From assembly GCF_030272615.1 (NCBI RefSeq), contig NC_081413.1, positions 722,763,649 to 722,827,648 on the forward strand: a stretch of DNA of 64,000 bases. The letters are read 5' to 3'. Positions 1 to 10,939 of the stretch are shown piece by piece. This stretch comes from Cryptomeria japonica (lineage: Eukaryota; Streptophyta; Pinopsida; Cupressales; Cupressaceae). The first letter of the stretch is position 1, and each line of letters begins with the position of its first letter. Position numbers and translations under genes: made by a program. The notes below the pieces were generated by a model, which saw only the letters and a list, made by a program, of their open reading frames with translations, had not been told where the DNA came from and did no database searches.

Positions 1-1249
1 CTGTCAAGTTAAACCGGTTAACTGTTACAACAGATAACAGTAAACAACTTGAAACTTACAAACATCCAAATACATTTACATGACATAAGTAAAACCTTAT
101 TTCTGATTGTTGCCGGTTAACATAACTTATCAAAGTGGATTAAGTAGTTAAGCAATTCAACCATAGAAAACATAACCACAAAAACATTCAGCACTTGACA
201 CAATATTTTTGATGTGGAAACCTAAATGGGAAAAACCATGGTGAGATGAGACTCACAAGATAATTATCTGAACTCTTCTGAAGTTCACCCTGTTAGGAGC
301 CAAGCCTGTTAAAGCTTTTAAAAAAAGTCCTGTTAAGAACAAATCCTATTAGGGACCACCCAGTTAAGGGATTGTCTATAATGCCTTGTTAGAAGCAATA
401 TCGTGTGAGGAGTAACCTCGGTAGAGGATTTGAAATCTAAGCTAATGGACCACCTGGTTAGAGGATTTGAATAACACAAAGCTTGTTAGAGCTTACCCGG
501 TTAGGGGATTTTACTACTGTAATTGTTAGAAAACAACAGGAGTTTGCTGATCTGTTTGAATAGCACTACACTTGCTTGTTCAGATGCTTTTCATGCTCTT
601 ATCTACTTTTACACAAACTGCAGATACATCATCTGGTTCGGCAACCACACACTCAATTACAACTTTGCCAACACACTAAACAAAACAACTCATCGACCTT
701 ATCAACAAATCAATTAGGTCGGTAACACAACAAAAACCTAATTCTCTTATAGAGATTACAAACAAGTTGGTTCAGGTATGACCGTTGGATTACTTAGCAA
801 TCTCTACACATCATTCAAGAAAGCCTCGACCGCTCCTTGATCACCGCTTCATCAAACTCAGTAACTCATCATGCACTTTGCATTACATGCAATATACTTG
901 CTCATTCCCAAGATAAAAACCATTATCTCAATGTGCCAAAAACACTTTGAAACTCTCCTCATACAATATGCATACTTGTCATAATCATCAGATCATAAAC
1001 TAATATAACCAATTCACCAAACTTAATCGGTTAGGGTTTATCAAATCAACAGGTAGGGTTTACCGGTTCAACTCTCCAATACTTAGCAATACCGGTTCAC
1101 TCCACAAACTTACCTACCGGTTACAGTTCCCTTCACTAGCTCTTCCTACCAGTTACAAAACAACATTATAACAATATTATTACCGGTTAATTGACATCAA
1201 TGACAACATAACATTTCATTAATGTAATCTTCATGCAAATGCCAACAGA
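1..1249. other. Non-coding decayed repeat DNA, upstream of gypsy A
   Basis: No supportable gene. About 288-520 holds degenerate repeats built on phrases such as CCTGTTAGGAGC and CCCGGTTAGGG every 25-40 bases. 1-200 and 1020-1200 hold repeated ACCGGTTA-type words. This looks like old LTR or untranslated retroelement sequence, possibly the 5' region of the gypsy element whose gag begins near 1250, but I could not define an LTR edge. The short ORF at 523-717 is compositionally ordinary and has no recognisable domain. Confidence 0.4.
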
Positions 1250-2549
1250 TTGATCCAAGATATCCTCACCCTGGATCAGTTCATGAATCAGAAAATGAAG
1301 CAAGGAAGGAGGAATGACAACAGATTTTCTGCCCCAAGAGATTATCAACAAGCTCTTCGAAGGGTGACTCTAGCACATTTTGATGGGAGCACTAAGAGCA
1401 CAGCGAGAGCATGGGTGCAGAAGTTGGACAATTATTTGTCCTTGAGGTCTATGCCTGAAGAAGACGCCATCAAGTTCGCTACTTTGCACTTAGATGGAGT
1501 GGCCCATGAATGGTGGTACCATGGGTTGGTCACCCTTGGTCATAACTTGATCACCACATATGCTGATTTCACTAACAAGCTCATTGAAAGGTTTGATACC
1601 AAGGACCCGGAGGTGAAATTTAGAGAACTTGCTCAACTCAAACAGCAAGGTTCTTTGGACACTTTCATAATTGAGTTTCAGATTCTTTCAGTTATGGTTA
1701 GCAGCATCTCAGAGAAGAGGTTGGTGGTCCTATTTACTGAGGGACTTGAAGAACCATTGAAAGGTTGGGTAAAAGCCTTTTCCACCTTTGCTGATGCAAT
1801 CAAGAAGGCTCGAAGCATGGAGTTGGCTGCCCCAAAGAACAAATTTCAGTCCAAGCCTTTTCCTTTCCGAAAGGATAAGAAGAAGTTTACAAATCAGACC
1901 AAAAAGTTTCCTTGGCGAATGGATGATGAGCTCCGTCAAGAGCTTCGAAGGAAGAATCTTTGCTATTCTTGCAGAGAACCTTGGGCCCAGGGCATAAGTG
2001 TCATGGGAAGGGCAATTTGCATCAAACGGAGTGCTATTCTGCGGATGGATCAGATTCTGAAATGTCAGAACAACAGACTGAAATTGAAGACAATGAGTAT
2101 GAAGAGGCTCCTGAAGGGCTTGAAACTGAATCAGAAGACAGGAGTGGTTGCTCAACTCTCAAGCATTCACAAAAATGAATCCTTTAGAGTTCGGGGTGTG
2201 ATAGGAGAGCATCGTGTCATTGCTCTCATTGACACAGGAGCAACTCATAATTTCATTGATGAGAGGATTGTTGCAAAGAGGGGGCTAGTGGCAGAGGAAG
2301 TTGGAGGCTTCAAAGTCATGGTAGCTGATAGCTCCACTATATCTTGCAACCGGATGATTTCCAACATGTCTCTGAAGTTGGAAAATCATGAAATTAGAGA
2401 TGACTTTTTTGTGGTTAGCATTGGTGGGACTGATGATGCAGCCCTCGGGATTCAATGGTTGAGATCACATTAAATTTGCAAACCATGGAGCTGAAATTCA
2501 TGTCTGATGGGAAGAAGCTGGTATTGAGAGGAATGTCAAATGGGGGTCT
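1250..2549 (+). pseudogene. Ty3/gypsy element A: gag and protease (frameshifted)
   Basis: Gag and aspartic protease of an LTR retrotransposon; gag would form the particle and protease would process the polyprotein. The main frame shows a retrotransposon gag domain (about residues 35-190, with the segment AHEWWYHGL). It then enters a CCHC zinc-knuckle region at about 1950-2030 that is split between two frames (CYSC in one, GHKCHGKG in the next). The protease signature DTGATHNFI follows at about 2230. Frame changes near 1965, 2140 and 2455 break the polyprotein. The linker to RT (TLNLQTMELKF) runs up to 2549, where HA-2 is inserted. Removing HA-2 and one copy of GGTCT joins the frame directly to 5672. 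The protein cannot be made intact. Gypsy assignment is firm; the lineage is probably chromovirus-like. Confidence 0.85.
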
Positions 2550-2869
2550 TGTTGTGCGTTATGCACACCTCGCCCCTTTGCTTTACAGGGGACCCCCCCC
2601 AATTTTGTCTTCAGTCTGCCTCCGTGAGGGGAAGATATTCAATCAAAGGTCGCCCATTCTCATTGAAAGCACTCGAGTTTTGGTTTATGGAGGAGGGTGT
2701 CTGAAATCGTCTATGGTAAGCTCGTGTACATTCCTCTTTAGGTCACCAAGCAAAGCCCCGCCTAAACACAAAATCACACAAGTTTGCCGAATTCCCGTAA
2801 GGGCTGAAAATGAAATAAAGATTTACAGAGTCGTGCATTTTTCTTTGCCTTCTGAACCGAAACACCTAA

Positions 2870-4260
2870 GTTCGTGCCATAAGGCCGAAAAATGAGCAAC
2901 AAGTTAAAAATCGGCTAGTGAGCTCGAAATGAGAGAAGTTCACAAATCGGCCTCCTAGGCCGAAATGCAGGGATAAGTTCAAAATTCGGGCCATAAGGTT
3001 GGAGAAGAAAGAAACATACTAAACTCGCGAAATTGCCCAGTGAGCCGAAAAGGTTAAGACATCAATGAAATTGCAAAATGGCTTCGTAGCCTGAAAATGC
3101 AATAAAAGCTAAAATCGCGTCAAAGTTTGCACAAGGGCCCTCTAGCCCGAAAATGGCATAACTCGCAAAAAGGCTTTCTGAGCTGAACCCCCCCCCCAAT
3201 CTCGCAAAATCGGCATGTAGGCCGAAAAACAAAGAAACTCGCAAAACAATGGCGTAGGCCGAAAAACTCAGAAACCTCCTAAATTGCGTTATCTCACTCC
3301 AAATGCCGAAAAGAACTCCAAAGTTCTACATCGCACCTAAAGCCCAAGTAAGCCGAAATTTCAAGGCTCTCAAAATTGGCTCCTAGGCTGAATTAAGATA
3401 TAAAGTTTGCAAAAGGGCTGGGCCGAAAATCAATTGGAGTTTGCAAATTCGGCCAGTAAGCCGAAAAACTTAGGAGAAAGCAAATACACCCTTTGCCCGA
3501 AAAATCAGAAGCAAGAAAAATCATAGAAAAGAAAGACAATTGTGCAAAAAAGTTGTAATGGCCTGAAAAGCTTAAGAGAAGTCGTTTTAACTCCAAAGGG
3601 CTTCCATCGAGCGTTATACTTTAATGAACCGAAAAAGCGAAAATGTTTGAAGTCTTACAAATTGGCTCTAGAAGCCGAAAATTAGTTAAGGCTCATTTGG
3701 CCAAAGAACACCAAGGAGTTCAAATCTCGCGAAGTCTAATTTGCCGAAAATGACAAAGGGAAGAGCTCACAAAACTGGCTTCCAGGCCAAAATTTCGTCT
3801 AAATTCCGAGTCGCACATTTAAGATAAAGTAGTCGGGTTTCTTAGTTCACAAATATCTTTAAAATGCCGAATTTCATCTAGGGCGACCAAGGGGGGCCGA
3901 AAATCTCACATTTCGGCCTAAAGGCCCGAAGTTTGCATAAAGACGTTCAACTTAAAACAAAGTTCTCTCATATCACTTCATGGTCAAGATGATAAACTCA
4001 CAAAAGGCTTCAAAGGGCAGAAATTCGCCAAATCAATCCTTGGAAGCCAAAATCTCACATTTTAGGTGAAGCGTTCAAAATTGGACATGTTTCTTAAACA
4101 GGCTTGAACTTAGAAACATCCTGCAGTTCACCTCCCAGGCCTGAATTTCGTCTAAATTCCGAGAGCAAATCAAGACGAAGGCCCGAATTTCATGAGAAGC
4201 ATATAAAGGATACATCTCACAAAGAGCTTCTCAGGCCCGAACCCCACAGGACGAAGCCAA
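2870..4260 (+). repeat. HA-2 internal palindrome array (GGCC...GGCCGAAAA)
   Basis: Roughly 18 or more degenerate units, about 35-45 bases apart where best preserved. Each is a short inverted repeat followed by A-rich sequence. Examples are CGGCCTCCTAGGCCGAAA at about 2948, GGGCCCTCTAGCCCGAAAA at about 3136, CGGCATGTAGGCCGAAAA at about 3210 and CGGCCAGTAAGCCGAAAA at about 3450. The spacers often begin TCGCAAAA. Later units (after 3700) are sparser and more mutated. Confidence 0.8.
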
Positions 4261-4837
4261 ACGTTAAAATTTAATGTTTGTTAAATTAATTTAATTAATT
4301 TTTTTAAAATGATTTATTAAAGTGAGATTGATTGTTCACAGGTCGAAGGCATCATCCCGAAAAACCAGGAGAAGGCCTGAAACATCAAGGAGCCAGGCAC
4401 TGAAAGCTGGAGAAGAAGATGCAGAGCGTGAGATCGAAACCGAGCATTGGGAAGTGTGCCGCTGAACAAGAAGCTAAGGTCCACCACCGGGACCAAAGAC
4501 CAAAGAACACTCCGAAAGCTGCACATCTATGCATTCTCGAGAAATACACAGCTGGATTTAATTCTAGAAGTTCAATTTTTGAAAACTGAAATTGTTTTAT
4601 TGTAAAATTGCCTGCGGGCCCCACTCAAGATATTTTAAAACAGAGGGGACACAGCTTAGATATGTCCAACTACCGGATAGACTCAAATTGAATCCAGACA
4701 GTTGCAGGCAGTTGAGATAGTGGTTGAATAGATAACTAATAGTTTAATAGGCATGGGTTAAAGCTGCCAACTTCTACATGGCAGATTGCTGTCCTTGGAT
4801 GCAGTCAATCCTGGCCACCAGTTCAGAATTGTAAAAT

Positions 4838-4846
4838 CTATAAAAG
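4838..4846 (+). promoter_or_regulatory. HA-2 TATA box
   Basis: CTATAAAAG lies 0.82 kb from the 3' end, the same relative place as TATA boxes in the other four HA elements. Position and motif are observed; promoter activity is inferred. Confidence 0.55.
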
Positions 4847-5666
4847 ACAGGATGCCTCTCATTGTAAAGGGTTAGAATTTTGTTGTTAGAGTTTTGTAGT
4901 TAGATTTTAGAGTTAGAATAGGTTAGATCTTAGGCATAGCATAGAGATGCTGCAGAAATTGTTGTAATGGCAGTTGAAGCAAATATATGAACATTGAAAT
5001 ATGGTGTTTGTTGTCTTTGTTTTAGTCTATTTGCATGGTTTCTTTCAGCTGGTTAATTTTAGAGTGCAGGGATTTTAATGGTGAAGTGTGGAGGGGTATT
5101 TGATGCATTTCTGGTTCATACCATTGGGGGTCTGTTGATTGTAGGTCATCGTGCATGGTTAGTCTGAACCCAAACTGTGCTTAGTTCAACTGCAAGTGTT
5201 CGTCTTAGGCTGCGCTAGAATTGGGTGCCTAAAACGGGTGTATCCGGTCTGAAAATCCTTCATCCCTTGGAGCTTGCACTGTTCTTGTCTAGTTGTGAGG
5301 GTGTCTCTGGCAAAACAAGAACTGGTTTATCAAAATCATCTTATCCGCTGCATCAACTATTATTATCCTTGTCCTTAGGTCTCCTAAACCCTTCTCTTTC
5401 GCTTTTATTTCGCAGTCCGAAATCGCAGCAGACTAGCTTGTTGCAAAACGTAAGTCCCCTTGTGTTCCCAGCAAAACACATCGACCGTTGAGCTATCCTG
5501 CAGTCAAGACTTGACAATTGAAACCTTAAGGTCGTCCCTATTGATCAATTAAAAAACAGCATTAGGGATTTCCTTGTCTCAAGAGAGGATAGGATACTCA
5601 ACGAGTACATTCTATTCTGCGTTGGCGGGATGGAGTTGTAATTCCGCGATTTTAGCCACGTCAACA

Positions 5667-6140
5667 GGTCTTAGAGTTGTTTCATTGAAGAGGATGGAGA
5701 GGCTGATCCACCATAACCAAGTGGAGTGGGCAGTAGAGTGTTTGATAATGTTGTCAAATCCATTGGAAGACAAGGGCAGTTACTGAGCAGACATTCAAGC
5801 ATTGATCACAGACAAAAGTAAGATCCTTGGGAAGCCATATCTTGGTAGACCTCCTGAGATTATGGTCATGCCTTCCAAATCACTAGAGGAGAATCAGAGC
5901 TATCTCGGATATTCAGACTTTGATAACTAAGAGAAGTAAAGTGTTTGAGAATCTACCTCCTGGTAGACCTCCTGAAAGAGGTGCAAAACACATCATTGAG
6001 CTTGAAGAGGGAGCTAAGCCGGTTATGACTACTCCATATGGGTACCCCAAGAAGCAGAAGGATGAGATCAAGAAAGCAATCCAGGAGTTGCTTGACATGG
6101 GTTACATACAGCCAACCAAAAGCCCATTTGCTTCGGCTGT
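5667..6140 (+). pseudogene. Gypsy A: protease-RT linker and start of reverse transcriptase
   Basis: Continuation of gypsy A after HA-2. The frame crosses the target duplication cleanly. Near 5940-6135 it encodes the usual opening of a gypsy RT, with the phrases GRPPERGAKHIIELEEG, KKQKDEIKKAIQELLDMG and SPFASAVV. The next expected residues (LVKKKDG) are missing because the Tat-like element begins at 6141. A stop near 5930 and the absence of a credible start show this is a dead fragment. I did not find the rest of element A past the Tat-like element with confidence. Confidence 0.8.
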
Positions 6141-6433
6141 TGTTGGCGGCATATTATATGTCGGGGGAAAAATGTAATTAAGTGTTTGTTAGTGATGTAA
6201 CCGAGGGTAGACAGTTACGGGTGTGACGGTTATTCCTCGCACCCCCTCGGTACCTTTATATACGTTGTGAAAGTATGGTCGAAGCATAGATATATTGGAA
6301 GTACTTGCATTTGGTATGAATAAATAAAGGCATGTGAGTTCTTCTGTTAATTGACATTGTTGTATACTGTCATATTTCCTACATTTTCGTATTGTTATGC
6401 ACTGTTGAAACATACACTCCTCGGGGGAAAACA
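6141..6433 (+). repeat. 5' LTR of the Tat-like element
   Basis: Starts TGTTGGCGGC and ends GGGGGAAAACA, giving TGTT/AACA termini. CTTTATATACG at about 6256 is a TATA-like site. The primer-binding site follows directly. No second copy occurs in the window, so the right edge rests on the CA terminus plus the binding site. Confidence 0.75.
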
Positions 6434-6434
6434 T

Positions 6435-6450
6435 TTGGTGCCATTGCCGA
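6435..6450 (+). promoter_or_regulatory. Primer-binding site of the Tat-like element
   Basis: TTGGTGCCATTGCCGA lies one base after the LTR end. It resembles the TGGCGCCGTTGCCGG-type tRNA-complementary site known from plant Tat and Athila gypsy elements, with a few differences. Confidence 0.6.
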
Positions 6451-6494
6451 AATTAATCTGGAGCACGAGAATATACTACATGGTACGTGGATAA

Positions 6495-6872
6495 ATGGGA
6501 CAACCATTGCTTGAAGTCGAAGGGACGAGCAGTAACCTTGACGAAGAGCCTGAAGAACTGTTCGAGGGAGAACTAGCACTTACGAAAGATTTCTCCTGCA
6601 TCCTCCAGGCGGCGATCGAAACACACGTACGAAGAGAAGCCACCACCGAGGATGTTCCAGAGGATGCTGTGTGGAGTTCGCTTGGTATAAGCCCGACGGT
6701 AAATCGTTTGTTGAGCAACTTGCCCAACCTCCTGGCACAGGCATTTTTGGCTCTTCGAAACTGCAGGGAAGACACCTATTGGGAGAACCGACGACAACAA
6801 ATCCTACGAGAGTTTTACGAGTGCCAAGAAGAGGAGCGCGATGAAACCGAGCAAGGGGTAAATAATCCCTGA
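6495..6872 (+). CDS. Small ORF upstream of gag in the Tat-like element (125 aa)
   Basis: An open frame between the primer-binding site and gag. The protein is acidic at the start (DEEPEELFEGEL), has a central part rich in hydrophobic and helix-forming residues (LSNLPNLLAQAFLALRN) and ends in an acidic helix (QEEERDETEQG). I recognise no domain. Some Tat-lineage elements carry an additional ORF before gag, and the position fits. Unlike the rest of this element it has no internal stop. It could be a chance ORF, or the N-terminal part of a longer gag that lost its frame. Confidence 0.45.
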   Translation: MGQPLLEVEGTSSNLDEEPEELFEGELALTKDFSCILQAAIETHVRREATTEDVPEDAVWSSLGISPTVNRLLSNLPNLLAQAFLALRNCREDTYWENRRQQILREFYECQEEERDETEQGVNNP

Positions 6873-7017
6873 ACTGTGTACGAGCGAAGGAGAATAAACA
6901 AGAACACCCCCATTGTAATGAATATGTCAGTGACATACATTATATATGAGGGATGAATTAATAAAAGTGTTCTTTTTAATATGATGTCTTCTATTTCATA
7001 AGGAGAATTTAGAATTA

Positions 7018-7883
7018 ATGCCCAATCTGCTAAATAAGGACAAAAACAAAAAGGAATACCTAGGGGACTCTGAAGCCGCCCAACGAGCATTAATTGTCGA
7101 GCAACAAGCAAAACGAAGAAGATTCAAGAGGATTGTCGAAGAAGGAAGCGGCGGAAATGGTAGCAATGGCTCTGGCGAGGACCAAGATTCGGTGTTAATT
7201 GAAACCACCAGGAAACGGTTGGGGGATTTGTCCCTCACGTTGGAGGAGATCGGTGACGGGAGTGCGGTCGCCCCGTACACACCATTTAGGGGAAACAAGA
7301 CGAGAAGGGAGAAGGGGACCGAAACCGAGAATAGAGAGGTCGGGGATACCGGTGCGGTCGAAGGTGTCAGAGGGACACAGGGGCATGGTATGAGAAGCAA
7401 TCTGTTTGGCTCGGCGGCATCCAATCCTAAAAGTCAGAGTCACGTAGTAGGAACCAACGCGCTAGTTTCTGGAGGACTAGTTTCCGGAGGACTAGTTTTT
7501 GGAGGACCAACCTCTGGAGGGTTGGGTTCGGGAGGCGCAGGCATCGCGCAACGAAGAAGGATGATGGCAAATAGACAAAAATTCCCAAAGTTCACGGGGG
7601 ACGGAAAGGAAGACCTCGTACGACATTGCCGTACATGTGAGACCATTTGGTCCGCCAATGGGGTGGTGGACTAGGCGAAGTGGGTGCTGCAATTTTCAGC
7701 CACACTGAGGGGAGTAGCCATTGATTGGTACTCCGACATAGATAAACAAAAGGTGACTACATGGGCTAACTTACAAAAAGAATTTCAAGCAGAGTTTCGG
7801 CTAGTATGAGACGATAATGAAATTGTGGCCGAAATCTACAGTACAAAACAAGGTAAAAAGGAGACGGTCCGCGCGTACGGCCG
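7018..7883 (+). pseudogene. Tat-like gag, N-terminal part
   Basis: Structural gag protein. A basic, glycine-rich N-terminal region includes a short repeat of SGGLVSGGLVFGGPTSGG at about 7470-7530. The gag domain proper follows (FPKFTGDGKEDL at about 7585; GVAIDWYSDI at about 7710). Stops at 7672 (TAG) and 7807 (TGA) break the frame. The segment ends TVRAYGR where HA-1 is inserted. Coding resumes at 15219 as RRLKELLGKMDSQP, exactly as expected for gag once HA-1 and one GGCCG copy are removed. Confidence 0.8.
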
Positions 7884-8325
7884 TGTTGTGACCATTTCAC
7901 ACATCGCCCCATCGCAAATGGGGACCCCCTCTTTTTGCTTGTTTTTCGCTCGTTTTCGCTTTCGTTTTTAGGGTTTTGTTAGTTAGTTGGTCGTCTGGAT
8001 TTAGGGTCAAGCCTTAGGGTTTTAAATTTTGTCTTTTCAGGCCAAAATCCAGTCGTTTTTGAGAGCTTTTGAGCTTCCTTTTGAGGATGCAAATTTTGAA
8101 TGCAATGAATTCGCCAAAATGGTCTAATTTTCAATTGGAATGTTAATGCAGAGCTTAAATTTGTCTAAGTGTTGACAGTGAGATGTGAATTTTTGTCTGA
8201 TTGAATATTTTGACCAAATTTTGACTTTTTTTTGATTTTGATCCTGGGCATTGGAATTGATTTGTTTCCACCTCGTGAAGTGTTAAAATGTGAAAAATCA
8301 TGTTATTTTGGCCTGTAGGAGCAAA

Positions 8326-9946
8326 ATCGCTCCTGTCCCTTAGTGAAGGACCGGAGCTACAATTCAAATTTCGCCTTGTCCTTGCAAGATTTCGAAAACT
8401 TAATGATTTGAGGACGTCCAAGGGAAGATGCTTTGCCAAATGAATATAATTTGATATGCAAAAACGAAGGAGAATGACCTATATTGACCAAATCGCTCCT
8501 GTCCCTCTCCAAGGGACCAGGGCGAGGTACCTTGTAGCTCTCGTCCCTCTCCCAGGGACCAGAGCGATTTCCTTCATTATGCAAAATCCAGACAAAGGTC
8601 AAGGCAAGTTTACGTTCAAAAACAAGGGAAAACATGAGATAAATGCGTTGAATATAAATTGAAGATTTTTGGGACGTCCATAACAGTGTTAAATGCCTAG
8701 TTCGCTCCTGTCCCTCAGGAAGGGACCAGAGCGATTTTTTGATATAATTGCTTTTCTTGCAAAGTTACAGATGATGTCAAGGCATGGACGAATAGAGTGA
8801 AGAGGGACGAGTCTGTTGAATATAAACTTGGAACCTGGCAAAGTGAGATAGTGGCCACAAGGGAAGGATCGCTCCTGTCCCTCTCCAAGGGACCAGGGCG
8901 ATACAATGGTGATGATACTTCCTACGCAAGTTCAAGGTCGTTCCTCCAAAGTTCAAGGTCGACACAAGTCAAGACAAGGTGGCGAGGGACATTTCAAGGC
9001 GTCTTCATCATGCGCAAACACTCAAAGGACGTTAAAATGAAGAGATTGACACCCTATAACATAGATCGCTCCTGTCCCTCAGGAAGGGACCAGGGCGATG
9101 TTAGATGCATTGGCCATTTCATGCAAAATTTACGTAAGGACAAGATGTTGCAATGTTCTAGGGGGTCCATGGTATGATAAAAGGATGATATACAAGGGTT
9201 TTGGACGTAAAATGATCATCATTTTGAGCATGGAGACTATATCGCTCCTGTCCCTCTCCAAGGGACCAGGGCGATTTGCTTTGGATTCCTCGTTTTGCTT
9301 CAAGTTCAAGCTAAGTCAAGACGTCATAAGATAGCATATGGTCCAAGGCATCGTTTGAAGATAATTCGCAAGAGTGTTGAACGTCCAAACATTGCCAATC
9401 AAGGTAAAAGCTCACATCGCTCCTGTCCTTTGGACAAGGACCAGGGCGATATCATCAAAAGCACGCATATTCCTTCAAGATCAAAGCCAAGCAAGGATAA
9501 GCAAGGCAAGGGACATCGTTTGGAAGACATCACAACGAAGATTGAAGTTTAAACTTGCCAAGGTTAAGGAGAAAACGTGGATCGCTCTTGTCCCTTTCCA
9601 AGGGACAAGGGCGATGATCCCTTTAATGCGTCCAAACACATAATGAAGACAAATGGAATAAGCGCAAAAGACATGAGCATAGATGTTATTCGCCGATAAT
9701 AAAGATCGAAGTTAAAAGATGCAAGATGGACGTAGAAATTTGGAGATCGCTTCTGTCCCTCTCCAAGGGACAAGGGCGATGGACATTCAAGAGGCCTTTA
9801 AGTACGCATGCAAGATGATCAAATTCAAAGGGCTCATCATGATGATCGATTTTCAACGCGAAGATGAAGGAGTTGGACGTAAGAAATGCAAAATCAAGAC
9901 CAAAATCATGGATCGCTCCTGTCCCTCTCCAAGGGACCAGAGCGAT
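8326..9946 (+). repeat. HA-1 palindrome array, 11 units, about 165-bp period
   Basis: Eleven copies of a 35-bp imperfect palindrome. The left arm is ATCGCTCCTGTCCCT, a 5-base centre is usually CTCCA, and the right arm is AGGGACCAGGGCGAT. Starts: 8326, 8492, 8536, 8701, 8868, 9065, 9241, 9416, 9581, 9746 and 9912. Apart from the extra unit at 8536, the steps are 166, 165 (8536 to 8701), 167, 197, 176, 175, 165, 165 and 166. The cores are nearly identical, while the spacers are diverged and keep only faint common words such as CAAGTTCAAG and GAACGTCCAA. The unit at 9581 pairs along almost its whole length. Confidence 0.95.
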
Positions 9947-9959
9947 GAGGTACGTCCCT

Positions 9960-10270
9960 TTGTTTTCCAGTTTTGGCGCCAAATTAAACAATTCAAATTT
10001 TCCTTAAATGCTAAATCGATTAAAAAATTGAAAATCCATTTTTATTTAGCATTTAATATGGCGTTATCTTTTATTAATTATTTTTTCGCCTTTATTAAAA
10101 ATCGAAATTCACATTTAAAAAACGCAAGGCATTAATAATTAATTATTTAATTAATATAAAATCGATTTGAAACGCCCAATTAAGCAAGTCGGCCTTGTTA
10201 TTTTATTGCAAATCATTTAAAAAATGGTTTTATTTGTCAAGTCGGCCTAAGGGGTGAAAGGATGAGCGCG
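9960..10270 (+). other. HA-1 AT-rich tract before promoter 1
   Basis: Extreme A/T composition with TTAATTAATTATTTAATTAA-type sequence at 10130-10155. An AT-rich tract also follows the palindrome arrays in HA-2 (4261-4320) and HA-3 (about 62860-62990, reverse strand). No gene is seen. Confidence 0.6.
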
Positions 10271-10282
10271 CTATTTATAAGG
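10271..10282 (+). promoter_or_regulatory. HA-1 TATA box 1, ahead of the coding frame
   Basis: CTATTTATAAGG is 0.66 kb upstream of the first ATG of the coding frame. HA-3 has TATAAGAGAGG (reverse strand, 62742-62752) at a comparable place. It is a candidate promoter for the ORF, separate from the TATA box near the 3' end. Confidence 0.5.
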
Positions 10283-10939
10283 GGAGTGAAATGTTCATTT
10301 TCACATCATTATTTTTATCCTTCACATGCGATCTTGAGGAGAAGCGAAGGTGATGCGAAGTATATCATTAAGTGTGGAGTGCGAATTGTGTTGAAGACCA
10401 AAGGTAGTGCGAATTTCATTCATCCAAGGGTGGCGCTTAGTTATCAAAAGGTGGTACGAATTTGAAGACCACACCAAATGCGAACTTGAGGATACATTAA
10501 GGCGAATTTGCTAAAGACTTGGAGGATTTGTTTGGGCGATTTGTCCAAGGCGAATTTGAAGATCATTTAAGACCATGTCTAAGGCGATACTTGAAGATCA
10601 CGTTCTCTCCAGAGGTGGCGAAGTCAATTTTGAGGAGATCATATTGAAGATTATTTTATACCTCAATTTTTGCCTAGGCGAATTTTGTTTTTGCATTCTA
10701 GAGTTAGCTCTCTATCGAGGTATGGCGATTTAATTGTTATTGCTTTATTCATTCATCGTCATATTTCAAATTTTGAAATTTTGAAATTTTGAATCTCTTG
10801 GCTCAATCGTTGTTTTTTTTTTTTTTTTTAGGAAATGATAACTCTAGAGACTTATCATGATGTTTCCTAAAAAATTTATCTCTCTTATTTACGTTATTTA
10901 TTGCAAAATCTATTTCTTATAATGAAATGTTGTGTAGGT
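10283..10939 (+). other. HA-1 leader with GGCGAATTTG repeats
   Basis: A 5' leader without a protein. 10330-10640 holds degenerate repeats of GCGAA, AAGGCGAATTTG and GAAGATCA. A poly-T run (about 10814-10830) and TTGTGTAG just before the ATG at 10940 give the look of an intron 3' end, so a spliced leader is possible but not shown. Confidence 0.4.

Larger units (their letters stand above)
2550..5666 (+). mobile_element. HA-2: hairpin-array element without ORFs (3,117 bp)
   Basis: Insertion in gypsy A bounded by the exact 5-bp duplication GGTCT (2545-2549 and 5667-5671). It starts TGTTGTGCGTTATGCACAC, in which TGTGC pairs with GCACA around a 5-base loop, and it ends CCACGTCAACA. Order: terminal hairpin; a C-rich and G-rich stretch (CTCGCCCC then GGGGACCCCCC); a palindrome array at 2870-4260; an AT-rich tract at 4261-4320; unique spacer; TATA box at 4838; and 0.82 kb to the end. 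The tail shares blocks with HA-1, for example ATTGAAATATGGTGTTTG near 5000 and CTCAAGAGAGGATA near 5578. No direct LTR copy, primer-binding site or coding region is seen. It is either a solo LTR of an unusual long-LTR family or a complete non-autonomous element. Confidence 0.85.

Noticed and set aside
1730-2155. Reverse-strand 141-aa ORF
   Set aside because: It is antisense to the gypsy gag; no domain.
2455-2895. 146-aa ORF
   Set aside because: It crosses the gypsy A/HA-2 junction at 2549-2550, so only its first 32 or so codons are real retroelement coding sequence.
2550-5666. HA-2 as a hAT or CACTA DNA transposon
   Set aside because: The duplication is 5 bp and the ends are TG/CA; no hAT (8 bp) or CACTA (3 bp, CACTA ends) hallmark.
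8326-9946. CRISPR-like array (regular repeats with unique spacers)
   Set aside because: The genome is a plant nuclear one. The repeats are palindromic, the spacers are about 130 bases and share faint homology, and no cas genes are present.
8456-10135. Several 60-140 aa ORFs with repeated SLSKGPGR or CPSPRDQ phrases
   Set aside because: The phrases are translations of the palindromic core in different frames; the ORFs are not conserved.
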